A stretch of 64,000 nt of DNA from Bacteriovorax sp. (lineage in GTDB: Bacteria; Bdellovibrionota; Bacteriovoracia; Bacteriovoracales; Bacteriovoracaceae): positions 2,170 to 66,169 of the forward strand of contig JAQTTZ010000007.1 in NCBI GenBank assembly GCA_028710485.1. Reading direction: 5' to 3'. The position numbers and the translations under genes are program-made. This document shows, piece by piece, positions 1-8,463 of this stretch. How positions within the stretch are numbered: position 1 is the first letter of the stretch; each line of letters begins with the position of its first letter. The notes beneath the pieces are model-generated. The model saw nothing but the letters and a program-made list of their open reading frames with translations. It was not told the DNA's origin and made no database searches.

Positions 1-273
1 GACTTTAAAAATCTCAAAGGACAATCAAGAGAGGGTCTGTTTGACCTGACTCTTCAAGAAGTAAAAATTTTAAAAATCTTTATCGCCAACCCGAATTATC
101 CACTTACTCGAGAAGAAATATTGGAAAAGGCCCTAGGGTATGACCGCGGTGTCACTACCAGAACTCTGGATAATTTCATTGTGCGTTTTAGAAAATATTT
201 CGAAGCTGATCCTAAGAATCCGAAATACTTTAAAAGTGTGCGCTCCGTCGGCTATCTTTTCGATCCATCATAA
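1..273 (+). CDS. OmpR-type response regulator, C-terminal DNA-binding domain (partial)
   Basis: Frame 1 is open from the window edge to a TAA at 271. The 90 residues match an OmpR/PhoB winged helix: an LTLQEVKIL segment (the usual 'LT..E..LL' start), a REEILEKALGYDRGVTTRTLDNFI recognition region (described by position: about residues 41-64) and the terminal KSVRSVGYLF hairpin. The receiver domain must lie upstream of the window. The 90-bp gap to fabI, with its own Shine-Dalgarno site, leaves it open whether the two are co-transcribed. The regulated genes cannot be told from this fragment. Confidence 0.85.
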   Translation, partial: DFKNLKGQSREGLFDLTLQEVKILKIFIANPNYPLTREEILEKALGYDRGVTTRTLDNFIVRFRKYFEADPKNPKYFKSVRSVGYLFDPS

Positions 274-363
274 TGGCCTATATAAGGAGCTATTAGATAT
301 AGACAGAAACGAAGCTCTCTATTACAGTTTTAATACTTTTTCACCATCCTTTAAGGAGTATAT

Positions 364-1143
364 ATGGGTCAGCAAACAGGTCTTCTAGCAGGCAAAAAAG
401 CACTTATTTTAGGTGTTGCAAACGATATGTCGATTGCGTGGGGAATTTCAAAAGCATTCAAAGCTCAAGGTGCTTCAGTCGCACTTACATACTTAAACGA
501 AAATTTACAAAAAAGAGTTGATCCTCTGGCCTTAGAAGTCGGCGCTGATTTTACATGCGAAATGGATGTCACAAACGACGCTCATTACGCCGCTCTTAAA
601 AAAACGATTGAAGAAAAATGGGGAAAATTTGATATCCTCGTACACTCATTGGCATTCGCTGATAAAACCGATCTTAAAGGACGTTTCGTGGAAACTTCTC
701 GTGAAGGTTTTAAAATGGCCTGCGATATTTCCGCTTTCTCTCTTATCGGTCTTTGCAATATTCTAAAAGATAATTTTGAGGATGACGCTTCGGTGATCGC
801 AATGACTTATCACGGATCAGTGAAAGTTCTTAAAGGCTATAACGTCATGGGGGTTGCAAAAGCTGCTCTTGAGGCTTCAGCTCGTTATTTAGCAGATGAT
901 TTGGGACCGTCAAATATTCGTGTAAATTGTATTTCAGCTGGTCCAATCAGAACTCTTGCTGCTTCAGGTGTTCCGGGATTAAAAGATTTCTTAAAAGTAA
1001 TTGAAGAAAAAGCGCCACTTCGAAAAAATGTAACTCCAGATGATGTTGGTGGAACTGCAGTTTACCTTGCTTCAAAACTCTCGCATGGAGTAACAGGGCA
1101 GGTACTTTATGTAGATTCTGGGATCAATATTATTGGTGCTTAA
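364..1143 (+). CDS. fabI: Enoyl-[acyl-carrier-protein] reductase (NADH), FabI
   Basis: Catalyses the last reduction of each fatty-acid elongation cycle in the cytoplasm. At 259 residues it has normal FabI length. The atypical SDR cofactor loop GVANDMSIAWGISKAF lies at 17-32, and the catalytic set is Tyr149, Tyr159 and Lys166 within GYNVMGVAKAALEA, the FabI spacing Y-x6-K rather than the classical SDR YxxxK. The SAGPIRTLAA substrate-loop motif follows. The start is supported by AAGGAG at 353-358. The gene ends at a strong hairpin shared with convergent hemE, so it is probably transcribed alone or with the preceding regulator. Confidence 0.96.
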   Translation: MGQQTGLLAGKKALILGVANDMSIAWGISKAFKAQGASVALTYLNENLQKRVDPLALEVGADFTCEMDVTNDAHYAALKKTIEEKWGKFDILVHSLAFADKTDLKGRFVETSREGFKMACDISAFSLIGLCNILKDNFEDDASVIAMTYHGSVKVLKGYNVMGVAKAALEASARYLADDLGPSNIRVNCISAGPIRTLAASGVPGLKDFLKVIEEKAPLRKNVTPDDVGGTAVYLASKLSHGVTGQVLYVDSGINIIGA

Positions 1144-1163
1144 AACAAATAATTTAAAATGAT

Positions 1164-1197
1164 AAGGCCATCAATTTTATATGATGGCCTTTTTTTA
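1164..1197. terminator. Bidirectional rho-independent terminator between fabI and hemE
   Basis: Perfect 10-bp stem AAGGCCATCA (1164-1173) / TGATGGCCTT (1182-1191), loop of 8 and a T-run to 1196. A-rich sequence on the other side also lets it serve the minus-strand haem operon, whose last gene stops at 1200. Confidence 0.85.
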
Positions 1198-1199
1198 GT

Positions 1200-2243
1200 T
1201 TAGTAATGAAAGTGATCGTGAATATACTGTACAGTTTTCTTCACATTTGATTCCGGCGTATGTTGAAGCACCCCATGCCCCAATCCACAAATCCATTTAT
1301 TAAGTGGAAGTCCATCATCCCTAAGATTTCCCCAAAACTGCTCCAATTTTTTTTCTAAAATGACCCAGTCATAGTGAAGATAACTTGGATCAATATTCCC
1401 TTGAATCATATAATCAGACCCCAGGGTCTTAAGAGCGTCCTTAAGCGACATTCTCCAATCAATCCCCAGTACATCAATATTTTTATCTTCAATCGCTTGA
1501 AGATAATTTAAATGAGTAAGTTTAGAGTAATAAACAATTTTCTTTGTTGGATGAGTTTTCTTAAACTCTGACGTGATTCTTTTAATTGCCGGTAAAATAA
1601 ATTCTTTAAAGTCGGGAAGTGCTAACTCACCAACAGCAGTATCAAATAAACAAATAGCTTCACATCCACCATCAGCTTGCAAATTCATCTCTATTAAAAG
1701 TTCAGGAATTAAAAGGTCTAAAAAACCTTGAAAACGTCCATCATAAAATCCTTTTTTGGAATCGGTTAAATCCCCTTTGTGTGATCCTTCAACTGCATAG
1801 GTATATAAAGTAAATGGTGCACCCACAAATCCTAAAAGCGTTTTAGATTTCGGAAGTTCTGCTCTAATCAGGTGGCTGGCGACACTCTGGAATTTATAAT
1901 ATTCCAGTGAAGGAGTTGTAATTTTGCATTTTTTTAGATCACTTAACGACTCCAATCTAAAATCAAGAGTAGGAGGTCCTGATTTATAAGAAAGACCTAA
2001 CCCTAATTGCTCAAGAGGAAACAATAGATCAGAAAATAAAATGGCCGCATCGAAATTAAAATCACGAATTGGTCCCATCGTTATTTCACAGGCAAGCTTA
2101 GGATCTTTACACATGGTCATAAAGTCGGAATCTTTTTTAATAGATTGATAATGAGAATGATAACGTCCGGCCTGTCTCATGAACCAAACAGGAACTTCCG
2201 TTTTTCCATTAGCATTTTTAGTTCTGTCGTTAAAAAGTCCCAT
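1200..2243 (-). CDS. hemE: Uroporphyrinogen decarboxylase
   Basis: Converts uroporphyrinogen III to coproporphyrinogen III. The family signature PVWFMRQAGRY is at the N-terminus (about residues 18-28), the FDAAILFSDLLFP block carrying the catalytic Asp follows, and GLGHGVLQHTPE is near the C-terminus. ATG at 2243 is preferred: AAGGA (2252-2256) sits 8 nt upstream, whereas the in-frame GTG at 2249 is too close to it. The product is 347 residues, usual for HemE. It is the last gene of the haem operon, 21 nt after the response-regulator stop. Confidence 0.95.
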   Translation of the reverse strand: MGLFNDRTKNANGKTEVPVWFMRQAGRYHSHYQSIKKDSDFMTMCKDPKLACEITMGPIRDFNFDAAILFSDLLFPLEQLGLGLSYKSGPPTLDFRLESLSDLKKCKITTPSLEYYKFQSVASHLIRAELPKSKTLLGFVGAPFTLYTYAVEGSHKGDLTDSKKGFYDGRFQGFLDLLIPELLIEMNLQADGGCEAICLFDTAVGELALPDFKEFILPAIKRITSEFKKTHPTKKIVYYSKLTHLNYLQAIEDKNIDVLGIDWRMSLKDALKTLGSDYMIQGNIDPSYLHYDWVILEKKLEQFWGNLRDDGLPLNKWICGLGHGVLQHTPESNVKKTVQYIHDHFHY

Positions 2244-2264
2244 TTTCACAATCCTTAGAAAAAC

Positions 2265-2954
2265 TCACATATTAATAATTAATTTATAACCAATACTTCG
2301 AATACTTTGAATCTCGATACTTTTGTTCGGATCACTTTCACACCATTTGCGAAGTTTTACGATATAGTTATCGACTGTTCTATTTGATGGGAATTTATCA
2401 TCTCCCCAGATCTGCTCAATTATTTCTTCGCGATCAACCGCGGAATTGTGTTTTTTATACAGCAGTTCTAAAATGGCACATTCCTTTTGAGAAAGTGCGA
2501 TGATAGTTCCATCGGCATCTTGAACTTCATATCTTCTAAACCAAATTTTAAGAGGGCCGTGACTAATTTCTTCCGGCAGCGTCTCTAAATTGGATTGTGT
2601 TTTTAAAATACGATCCAAGCGAAGAATCAACTCTTTTAATGCAAAGGGCTTGGTTATATAATCTTCGGCCCCAATTTCTAGGGCCTCAACTTTTATTTCA
2701 GGGTCATTGAGTGCCGATAAAAATAAAAGTACAAAATCTTTTCTCTCTGCTCTAAAGTCCCGTCCCAAAATAAGTCCACTGGTATCAGGCAGACCAATAT
2801 CCATTAAAATCAAATTAGGTTTTCTATTGGCAAAAAATTCGCGAGCTTCCGCTCCCGTTTTGGCCCAAACGCATTGATGCCCCAAACCCGACAGATATTC
2901 CTCAAGGGTGCTTCCTAAGTTCGCTTCATCTTCAACAATTAATATATTAAGCAT
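2265..2954 (-). CDS. OmpR-family response regulator in the haem operon
   Basis: A 229-residue two-domain regulator. The receiver (1-120) has the acidic pair in LIVEDE, the phospho-acceptor Asp52 in LILMDIGLPD and the switch Lys in YITKPFALKE. The winged helix (about 130-229) has LSQKECAILELL and ends RSIGYKLIINM. It overlaps the upstream histidine kinase gene by 8 nt, so the two are a cognate pair and translationally coupled. Its place between hemL and hemE suggests it either controls or responds to tetrapyrrole supply; the signal cannot be read from sequence. Confidence 0.93.
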   Translation of the reverse strand: MLNILIVEDEANLGSTLEEYLSGLGHQCVWAKTGAEAREFFANRKPNLILMDIGLPDTSGLILGRDFRAERKDFVLLFLSALNDPEIKVEALEIGAEDYITKPFALKELILRLDRILKTQSNLETLPEEISHGPLKIWFRRYEVQDADGTIIALSQKECAILELLYKKHNSAVDREEIIEQIWGDDKFPSNRTVDNYIVKLRKWCESDPNKSIEIQSIRSIGYKLIINM

Positions 2955-3855
2955 GAAGATCCTCGCTTCTTTTAAAAGTGAGAAAGAAAATTAAATTCTT
3001 GGCCTCATTAATATCTATTCTAAGCTTTCCTCGCATTTTTTCTAAAAGTTTATTGGTGAGATAAAGTCCAATCCCAGATCCTTTAGAAGAATTATGCTTA
3101 TAAAAGAGAGTTCCCAATTTGTTCTTATCGCCACTAAACTCACCTTTGTCTTGGTAAGTGAGTAGGACATTTTTATCGGTTTGTTGAATCTTAATTTTTA
3201 CATTTTGAGACTTGGTATGAATGCGGGTGTTCTCAAAAAGATTTTTGATTATTAATTCTAGGGCAAACTCATCGGCTACAATGCTCGCTTCCATATCATC
3301 AGATTCAATATCGATGCTCAAACCGCTGGCCCATTTTTTTGAAAGATTTTTAATAAAAGGAATTATTTTCAAAGAGGTGAGATTAAGTCCTCCACCACGC
3401 TCAATGCGAGAGAGCTGGAGAATCTTGTCCATCTGAGTCTCAAGTTTTCCGGTATCTTCAATCAGGCGTGAGCTTAATTTATTTAAAGTGGTATCATTTT
3501 TAGCGGACAGGATTTCATTAATCACCTCACCTTGAAGCCGAATACTTGCAAGTGGAGTTTTTAACTCATGCGTGAGAGAAGCGAAAAAAGCTTGAAGAGA
3601 TTTTGTTTTTCTCTGATCTTTTAAATAAAGCAGTAAAAGACTGATCGAAAGTAGCAGAAGCAGAACTAAAAAACTTCCACCTTCCCATATAATCATTTTG
3701 GTTATGCTCTTGCGATCAGCATGAAGCAGAATATTTTCAAAATTAAAAATCAGGTAAATCCACCAAACACCAATTAATAGCAAAACCGCCGCCCACACAA
3801 GGGAGAGTGAAAATAATAATTTGGATGAATGATCAAAAGGATTTCTAATCTTCAT
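2947..3855 (-). CDS. Membrane sensor histidine kinase in the haem operon
   Basis: 302 residues. Two transmembrane helices (about 14-36 and 50-75) have only a short ~15-residue loop between them, so there is almost no periplasmic sensor domain; the signal is probably membrane-borne or internal. The dimerisation/phospho-acceptor box is ASLTHELKTPLASI, the N box IIKNLFENTRIHT and the G2 box GSGIGLYLTNKL; the ATP-lid region is short (GTLFYKHNSSKGSG). The start codon overlaps the hemL stop by one nucleotide and the end overlaps the regulator gene, so it lies inside a single transcription unit with the haem genes. Confidence 0.92.
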   Translation of the reverse strand: MKIRNPFDHSSKLLFSLSLVWAAVLLLIGVWWIYLIFNFENILLHADRKSITKMIIWEGGSFLVLLLLLSISLLLLYLKDQRKTKSLQAFFASLTHELKTPLASIRLQGEVINEILSAKNDTTLNKLSSRLIEDTGKLETQMDKILQLSRIERGGGLNLTSLKIIPFIKNLSKKWASGLSIDIESDDMEASIVADEFALELIIKNLFENTRIHTKSQNVKIKIQQTDKNVLLTYQDKGEFSGDKNKLGTLFYKHNSSKGSGIGLYLTNKLLEKMRGKLRIDINEAKNLIFFLTFKRSEDLHA

Positions 3856-5147
3856 TACTGTATACGATGCTCCAGCCTGTGTTCCATATCGCGTATGACT
3901 TCGTCTGTGTGAGCTAAACTCACAAATCCAACTTCATAAGCATTCGGGGCCAGATAAATCCCACGGTCTAACAAAACTTCAAACAACTTATTGAAGTTTT
4001 CCGTTAAATTTGCCGGTATATCAGCGAGTTTTTTAACTTCAAGACTTGGAACAATCCAAAATAATGAGGAGAAGTGAATTACTTTAAACATTGAGAACTG
4101 ACCATTATTAAAATGCTGCATCCAACTTGTCAGAAGGTTTACGATTTTTTCTGTTTGAACTTCAATGATTTTATAACTTTCAGGAGTCATTTGCTTTAAG
4201 GTTGCAAGTCCACCCACCATCGCCAGTGGATTGGCACTTAAGGTCCCTGCTTGGTAAACTTTTCCAATCGGAGCTAAATGCTCCATGATGAATCTTGAAG
4301 CGCCAATCGCTCCAACCGGTAACCCACCACCAATAATTTTTCCAAGTGTGACGATATCAGGCGTGATCCCTGTGAGTTCCGCCATTCCACCAAATGCCAC
4401 TCTAAATCCAGAAATAACTTCATCAAAAATTAACAGTGCCTTATTTTTATCGCAAACTTCTCGCAAGAATTTTAAAAATTCTATTGGTTGAATCAAGAGT
4501 CCGTTATTGGCCGGTAGAGGCTCAATAATAATCGCGGCAATCTGATCCTTATGATCAAGAAAACATTTTTTAATTCCTTCAATATCACCCAATTCTAGAA
4601 TTAAAGTGTCTTGGGCGACTCCATCAGGCACTCCTGCCGAAGAAGCTTCAGCAGTTCCGGCCAATCCGGAACCGGCCTTAATCAGCATTGAATCCACGTG
4701 TCCGTGATAGCAGCCGTTAAATTTAATAATTTTATTTTTACCAGTCACTCCGCGAGCTAGTCGCAAGGCCGTCATAACTGCTTCGGTTCCTGAGTTCACA
4801 AAACGCAACTGCTCAACATGAGGTAATTTTGAAATAAGAAATTGCGCTAACTCAAGCGAGTAAGGCTCACAGGCGCCGTAACTCCAACCGCGAGTAAGAC
4901 CTTCGTGAAGTGCTTCTTCAACTTTTGGATTTCTATGGCCTAAAATAAGCGGGCCAAAACTCATGCAAAAATCTACATACTGCTTGCCATCCACGTCGTA
5001 GATATAAGCGCCTTCTGCTCGCTCAAAAAAGCGAGGTGTAGTGTGTAGTCCTTTAAAACTTCTTACTGGGGAGTGAACTCCACCTGGTACTAATGTTTTG
5101 GAAAGAGCAAAGAGCTTTGATTGTTTATTTTCTGAATTGTCGGTCAT
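3855..5147 (-). CDS. hemL: Glutamate-1-semialdehyde 2,1-aminomutase
   Basis: PLP enzyme of the C5 pathway that forms 5-aminolevulinate from the product of HemA. It has the N-terminal LVPGGVHSPVRSF motif, FVNSGTEAVMTALRLAR (PLP phosphate binding), LLIFDEVISGFR (aminotransferase class III Asp) and the Schiff-base Lys in TLGKIIGGGLPVGAIG. I place the start at ATG 5147, which overlaps the hemC/D stop as ATGA; the longer frame begins at a TTG (5159). The product is 430 residues, as in other HemL proteins. Confidence 0.96.
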   Translation of the reverse strand: MTDNSENKQSKLFALSKTLVPGGVHSPVRSFKGLHTTPRFFERAEGAYIYDVDGKQYVDFCMSFGPLILGHRNPKVEEALHEGLTRGWSYGACEPYSLELAQFLISKLPHVEQLRFVNSGTEAVMTALRLARGVTGKNKIIKFNGCYHGHVDSMLIKAGSGLAGTAEASSAGVPDGVAQDTLILELGDIEGIKKCFLDHKDQIAAIIIEPLPANNGLLIQPIEFLKFLREVCDKNKALLIFDEVISGFRVAFGGMAELTGITPDIVTLGKIIGGGLPVGAIGASRFIMEHLAPIGKVYQAGTLSANPLAMVGGLATLKQMTPESYKIIEVQTEKIVNLLTSWMQHFNNGQFSMFKVIHFSSLFWIVPSLEVKKLADIPANLTENFNKLFEVLLDRGIYLAPNAYEVGFVSLAHTDEVIRDMEHRLEHRIQ

Positions 5148-6667
5148 ACATTTACCCAATTTTTAAATTCAACCATTGAACTCATTGGAAGAATATTAAT
5201 ATTATTTTCTTTAAACTGTTGATAGGTTTTTCCAAGTCCACATACATGGACTCGGTTTATTATTTGCGGGAATTTTTCGATATAAGCTTTGTATTGAAAG
5301 AAGCTCGTCCAGTAAAAAACATCAGAGGTATTTATTTTCTCTTCGAAGGCCTTATCGGTATTTTGCTCGATCACTCTGGTATAGCAGGGAATAACACGAC
5401 CCAAAGTTGAAGTTGCTTCGTCATTTGATAAAACGCTTAGCGCGGCGTTTGTATCAATCATTAAAGCGCAGGCCTTAGAAGCGCGAAGGTTTTTAATTTC
5501 ATCATCACCTAAAGAATCCGCACAGCCATTAACCCAATATCCAAGAGCTGCCAATTCCTTCATGGTCTTTGTGCCTGCGGCCCAAAGAGATTTAGGAGCC
5601 GTGGCCAACGAAGTTATACAATTTTTAGAAGTTATATAAAGATGATCATGTTCAGACAAATCAACTTTCAAAGGTAATTTTTTTACTAATAAGTCATCAC
5701 CAGGAAGACCGTTAAAAACTTTTGGTTTTACAAAAAAATGGGGAAGATCTCTTCCTTCTAATTTTGAAACATGAACAGGATTACCGTTTAAAACTCCAAG
5801 GTGTTTATGAATAAAAAAATTATCTTTTTTCTTCACATTAATTCCCACGGCCAAATGGCATCCGCCACCATACTCATTAAAAGCAATTCTCTCTCTCGAA
5901 ACTTCTTCTTTGGTGTCGGGATCCTGCATCTTTTGAAGTTTATTTAAAAGTTCCCCCTTATCTGCTCGGTCGATAGCACACTCAATTGCCAGTGCTCCTT
6001 GAGATGCCGAAGAAGGAAATTCTGATTGGGGAAGAATCATAAAATTCATTCCATTTAATAATTTTTCTAATTCAACTCTTGAGGATTCTGTAAGAGCGAG
6101 TCTTTCTATGCCTGGCATCGCCAAAACGATAGCGTCGTATTCACCATCTTGAAGTTTTTGAATACGAGTATTAACATTCCCTCGCAAAACTTTCGTAGTG
6201 ACTTTTTGAGGAGATCCTTTCGGCAAAAAAGCTGAAAGCCCAAGTTCCAGGTTGACCATTCGGCGAGGTGAACTAGTGCCGACTACAAATTCATTAATAT
6301 GATTTAACTCAGCGATGGTTTGATTTTTAATCAAAAGAATATCATGTGCATAAGTTCTTTTGGTAACTGCCGCGAGAGTTATTCCCTCCGGGCGAATAGA
6401 ACCTAGGTCTTTATAAGAGTGAACCACTAAATCCACGCGACCTGTAAGGAGAGCTTCATCTAATTCTTTCGTGAAAAAATTAGCCCCTTCCAATTGCCAT
6501 AAAGGTATATCGGTTATCATATCTCCTTGAGTCTTGATTATTTCAAGCTCAAAAGTGTCGCCAGTGAGGCGCTCTAAGATTGCGCGAGCTTGATTGCACT
6601 GAGTAAGTGCTAATAGACTTCCGCGAGTTCCAATCTTGTAATGTTTTTGGTAATGTTTTTTAGGCAA
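5144..6667 (-). CDS. hemC: Hydroxymethylbilane synthase fused to a uroporphyrinogen-III synthase-like domain
   Basis: About 507 residues, roughly 190 longer than plain HemC. Residues ~10-310 are porphobilinogen deaminase: IGTRGSLLAL, DLVVHSYKDL, SSPRRMVNLE, and the dipyrromethane-cofactor Cys in GGGCHLAVGINV. Residues ~330-507 read as a divergent HemD: an ITSKNCITSL block, a GTKTMKELAALG block, YWTSFFQYKAYIEKF and a final GLGKTYQQFKENNI. The fusion would make the linear tetrapyrrole and cyclise it. GGAGGAG ends 7 nt before a TTG at 6667, preferred over the ATG at 6688. No separate hemD is visible in the window. Confidence 0.85.
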   Translation of the reverse strand: MPKKHYQKHYKIGTRGSLLALTQCNQARAILERLTGDTFELEIIKTQGDMITDIPLWQLEGANFFTKELDEALLTGRVDLVVHSYKDLGSIRPEGITLAAVTKRTYAHDILLIKNQTIAELNHINEFVVGTSSPRRMVNLELGLSAFLPKGSPQKVTTKVLRGNVNTRIQKLQDGEYDAIVLAMPGIERLALTESSRVELEKLLNGMNFMILPQSEFPSSASQGALAIECAIDRADKGELLNKLQKMQDPDTKEEVSRERIAFNEYGGGCHLAVGINVKKKDNFFIHKHLGVLNGNPVHVSKLEGRDLPHFFVKPKVFNGLPGDDLLVKKLPLKVDLSEHDHLYITSKNCITSLATAPKSLWAAGTKTMKELAALGYWVNGCADSLGDDEIKNLRASKACALMIDTNAALSVLSNDEATSTLGRVIPCYTRVIEQNTDKAFEEKINTSDVFYWTSFFQYKAYIEKFPQIINRVHVCGLGKTYQQFKENNINILPMSSMVEFKNWVNV

Positions 6668-7610
6668 GTTGTAACTCCTCCCATCCAAATGGGTGACTCA
6701 TTGAAAAACTCTTTCTGCGATTTTCACAAAGTCTCACAATTGAGTCTTTGGCGCATTTAATTTTTTCCATCTTCTCAATATTCATCTTTGCACTTTGTCT
6801 GAAAATATCTTCCAGACGATGCACACCCGCACTTTCTGATAAATGTGTTTTTATCACAGAAGGAGAGCCTAGATCAATAAAGAGCTTTGAGTCACTGGCA
6901 TTTGCACGGGAGGAGTTCTGGGAAATACTTTGTTGGCCGGACCATTCACGGAAGAAATCTTCGTTGAAGAGAATTTCTTTGCTTCCAATAGTATTGACGA
7001 CTGAATCAAATTTTCTATAAATATCGTAACTGAGCCATGGAATCATCTCTAATGAATGCTCAATGCAGAGCTCACTTGCGCGCGTGAGATTCCTAGCAGT
7101 CAAAAAGACTCTATGTTTTTTCTTTAGGAGCTTAATAAGATCTACAGAAAGATTCCCTGATCCCACCACTAAGACATCGCCTTCATTGGCGCGAGAATGG
7201 ACTAGTTTGCGGGCAATCCCTGCGTAAGTGAGCTGACCGATTTCCGTGAGGTGGTCGGTGCGAATTTTTTTAGAGTCTTGAAAAAGTTTTTCAAGAAGAG
7301 TTAAGGTCTTGGTATTTCTAAAAGGAAGATTTGCATAATTTTGGTAAGCTTCTTTAAATTGTCCAACAACTTCGTATTCGGCCAATACTTCGCTCTTTAG
7401 GCCACAGATCGTTTCCAATAGAAAAATATAGGCCTGATCTCCATTGAACATATCGCGGATATCATTTTGATCTTCAAGATGGTAGAAAGGTAACTGTCCA
7501 AAACCAAGAATCAAAGTTCTCTGGCAAGTCTTCAAAACGAACACTTCACCGTTAGACGGGCGAACCGAGGCTTCTGCTTTTAAGTTAATGACGGTTAAGC
7601 TATCAATCAT
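6660..7610 (-). CDS. hemA: Short, divergent glutamyl-tRNA reductase
   Basis: First gene of the haem operon, expected to make glutamate-1-semialdehyde. The nucleophile Cys29 is in LKTCQRT (family S/T-C-N-R-T), followed by GLKSEVLAEYEVVGQFKEAY (family GLDS.VLGE.QI.GQ) and an NADPH loop VLVVGSGNLSVDLIK. It is only 316 residues where the family is usually about 420. The N-terminal helix before the Cys is shortened, the residue aligning with the conserved His before GLDS appears to be Phe, and the C-terminal dimerisation domain of about 100 residues is absent. Synteny with hemC and hemL supports the call despite this divergence. Confidence 0.8.
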   Translation of the reverse strand: MIDSLTVINLKAEASVRPSNGEVFVLKTCQRTLILGFGQLPFYHLEDQNDIRDMFNGDQAYIFLLETICGLKSEVLAEYEVVGQFKEAYQNYANLPFRNTKTLTLLEKLFQDSKKIRTDHLTEIGQLTYAGIARKLVHSRANEGDVLVVGSGNLSVDLIKLLKKKHRVFLTARNLTRASELCIEHSLEMIPWLSYDIYRKFDSVVNTIGSKEILFNEDFFREWSGQQSISQNSSRANASDSKLFIDLGSPSVIKTHLSESAGVHRLEDIFRQSAKMNIEKMEKIKCAKDSIVRLCENRRKSFSMSHPFGWEELQLA

Positions 7611-7705
7611 ATGAATTCAGTTATAACGCTTTAGAAACCTGGAATTGTCATAAAAGTGTAGATTGATTCTTTTTTTCACGAAAATCTTTTGCTATTGTGA
7701 GGCTT

Positions 7706-7969
7706 ATGAACATTGTCCCCGCCACTATAAAGGAATCTTTTTTAGCTTTTGACCGCAAAGTTGATGGCTCGATTAGCTTTTTCGCAAAACACTACGGCAA
7801 AAGCAAGTTCATGGTCGCAATGTCCAAGAAAGTACAATACTTAGGAATTGAAAAGCTCTGGGAGAAGGGCCCAAAAGCCTTTTTTTACTTCTTTTTGTTT
7901 TATCTTGTGCGCGATGTGATTCTTTATATTGTTCTTCCCATATTCTTCACTAAGATTGCGACTCATTAA
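7706..7969 (+). CDS. Small single-pass membrane protein, unknown function
   Basis: 87 residues if started at ATG 7706 (a GAGG lies at 7699-7702); the longer frame uses GTG 7697. The first 55 residues are amphipathic and basic, and a hydrophobic segment rich in aromatic residues (FFYFFLFYLVRDVILYIVL) is followed by a very short tail. It is divergent from hemA, with an 86-bp shared promoter region. No family is recognised; the FFYFFLFYLVRD segment loosely resembles small inner-membrane proteins. Confidence 0.6.
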   Translation: MNIVPATIKESFLAFDRKVDGSISFFAKHYGKSKFMVAMSKKVQYLGIEKLWEKGPKAFFYFFLFYLVRDVILYIVLPIFFTKIATH

Positions 7970-8463
7970 AGTTTAAAATGTTTGATAAGACGAAGACTTC
8001 GTAAACGCCTGATGATTTGAAATCATTAGTAAAAATACAGACCACAAATTTAAAAAGCTAAGAGTTTCAATACAGGCCCGACGTAAAAATTCGGGGCCAC
8101 TGCAATCACGCCGATATAAAGTGAATCATCTTTGCCAGTATCAGACAAGGTATTCACATTGCAACACATGCATCTTGCCTATAAATGAACATCAAAACTT
8201 TTGAATAAACTTAACAGTGAACTTATGATTCGGAACAAAAAATTTTGAAGTGTACAAAATTCAAAATAGAAGTGTCAAAGAGGCCGCTCAAGCAAAAGCT
8301 CAGGCCTCACAATTGGCCCAATGAGCGTTTAAATTAATTTAAAATCAAAAACAGCTATCAGGGCAGTTTGTATTTTATCCTGTTCCTCCGGGAATTCTTC
8401 AAAAAGAAACAAGGAATTTGTTGTAAGCAATATTTATTGACCACGAAAGAGCTTATTACAAAA
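7970..8463. other. 494-bp intergenic stretch, mostly without genes
   Basis: No ORF above 60 codons. It contains a 39-codon minus-strand ORF (8050-8169, listed separately), a short palindrome CGAAGACTTCG (7990-8000) and an imperfect hairpin between GAGGCC (8280-8285) and GGCCTC (8303-8308). I see no tRNA or recognisable RNA gene. Confidence 0.5.
8050..8169 (-). CDS. Possible 39-residue peptide or gene remnant
   Basis: An ATG-initiated minus-strand ORF of 39 codons. It begins MCCNVNTLSDTGKDDS, continues into a hydrophobic, Gly/Pro-containing stretch (IGVIAVAPNFYVGPVL) and ends KLLAF. The composition looks protein-like, with alternating hydrophobic residues as in a beta-hairpin. There is no clear ribosome-binding site, and a TAG lies three codons upstream of the ATG. 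It may be the C-terminal remnant of a lost secreted protein. I cannot assign a family. Confidence 0.25.
   Translation of the reverse strand: MCCNVNTLSDTGKDDSLYIGVIAVAPNFYVGPVLKLLAF

Noticed and set aside
4224-4250. Another GGCAC...CTGCT sequence resembling sigma-54
   Set aside because: Spacing between the GG and GC elements is too long.
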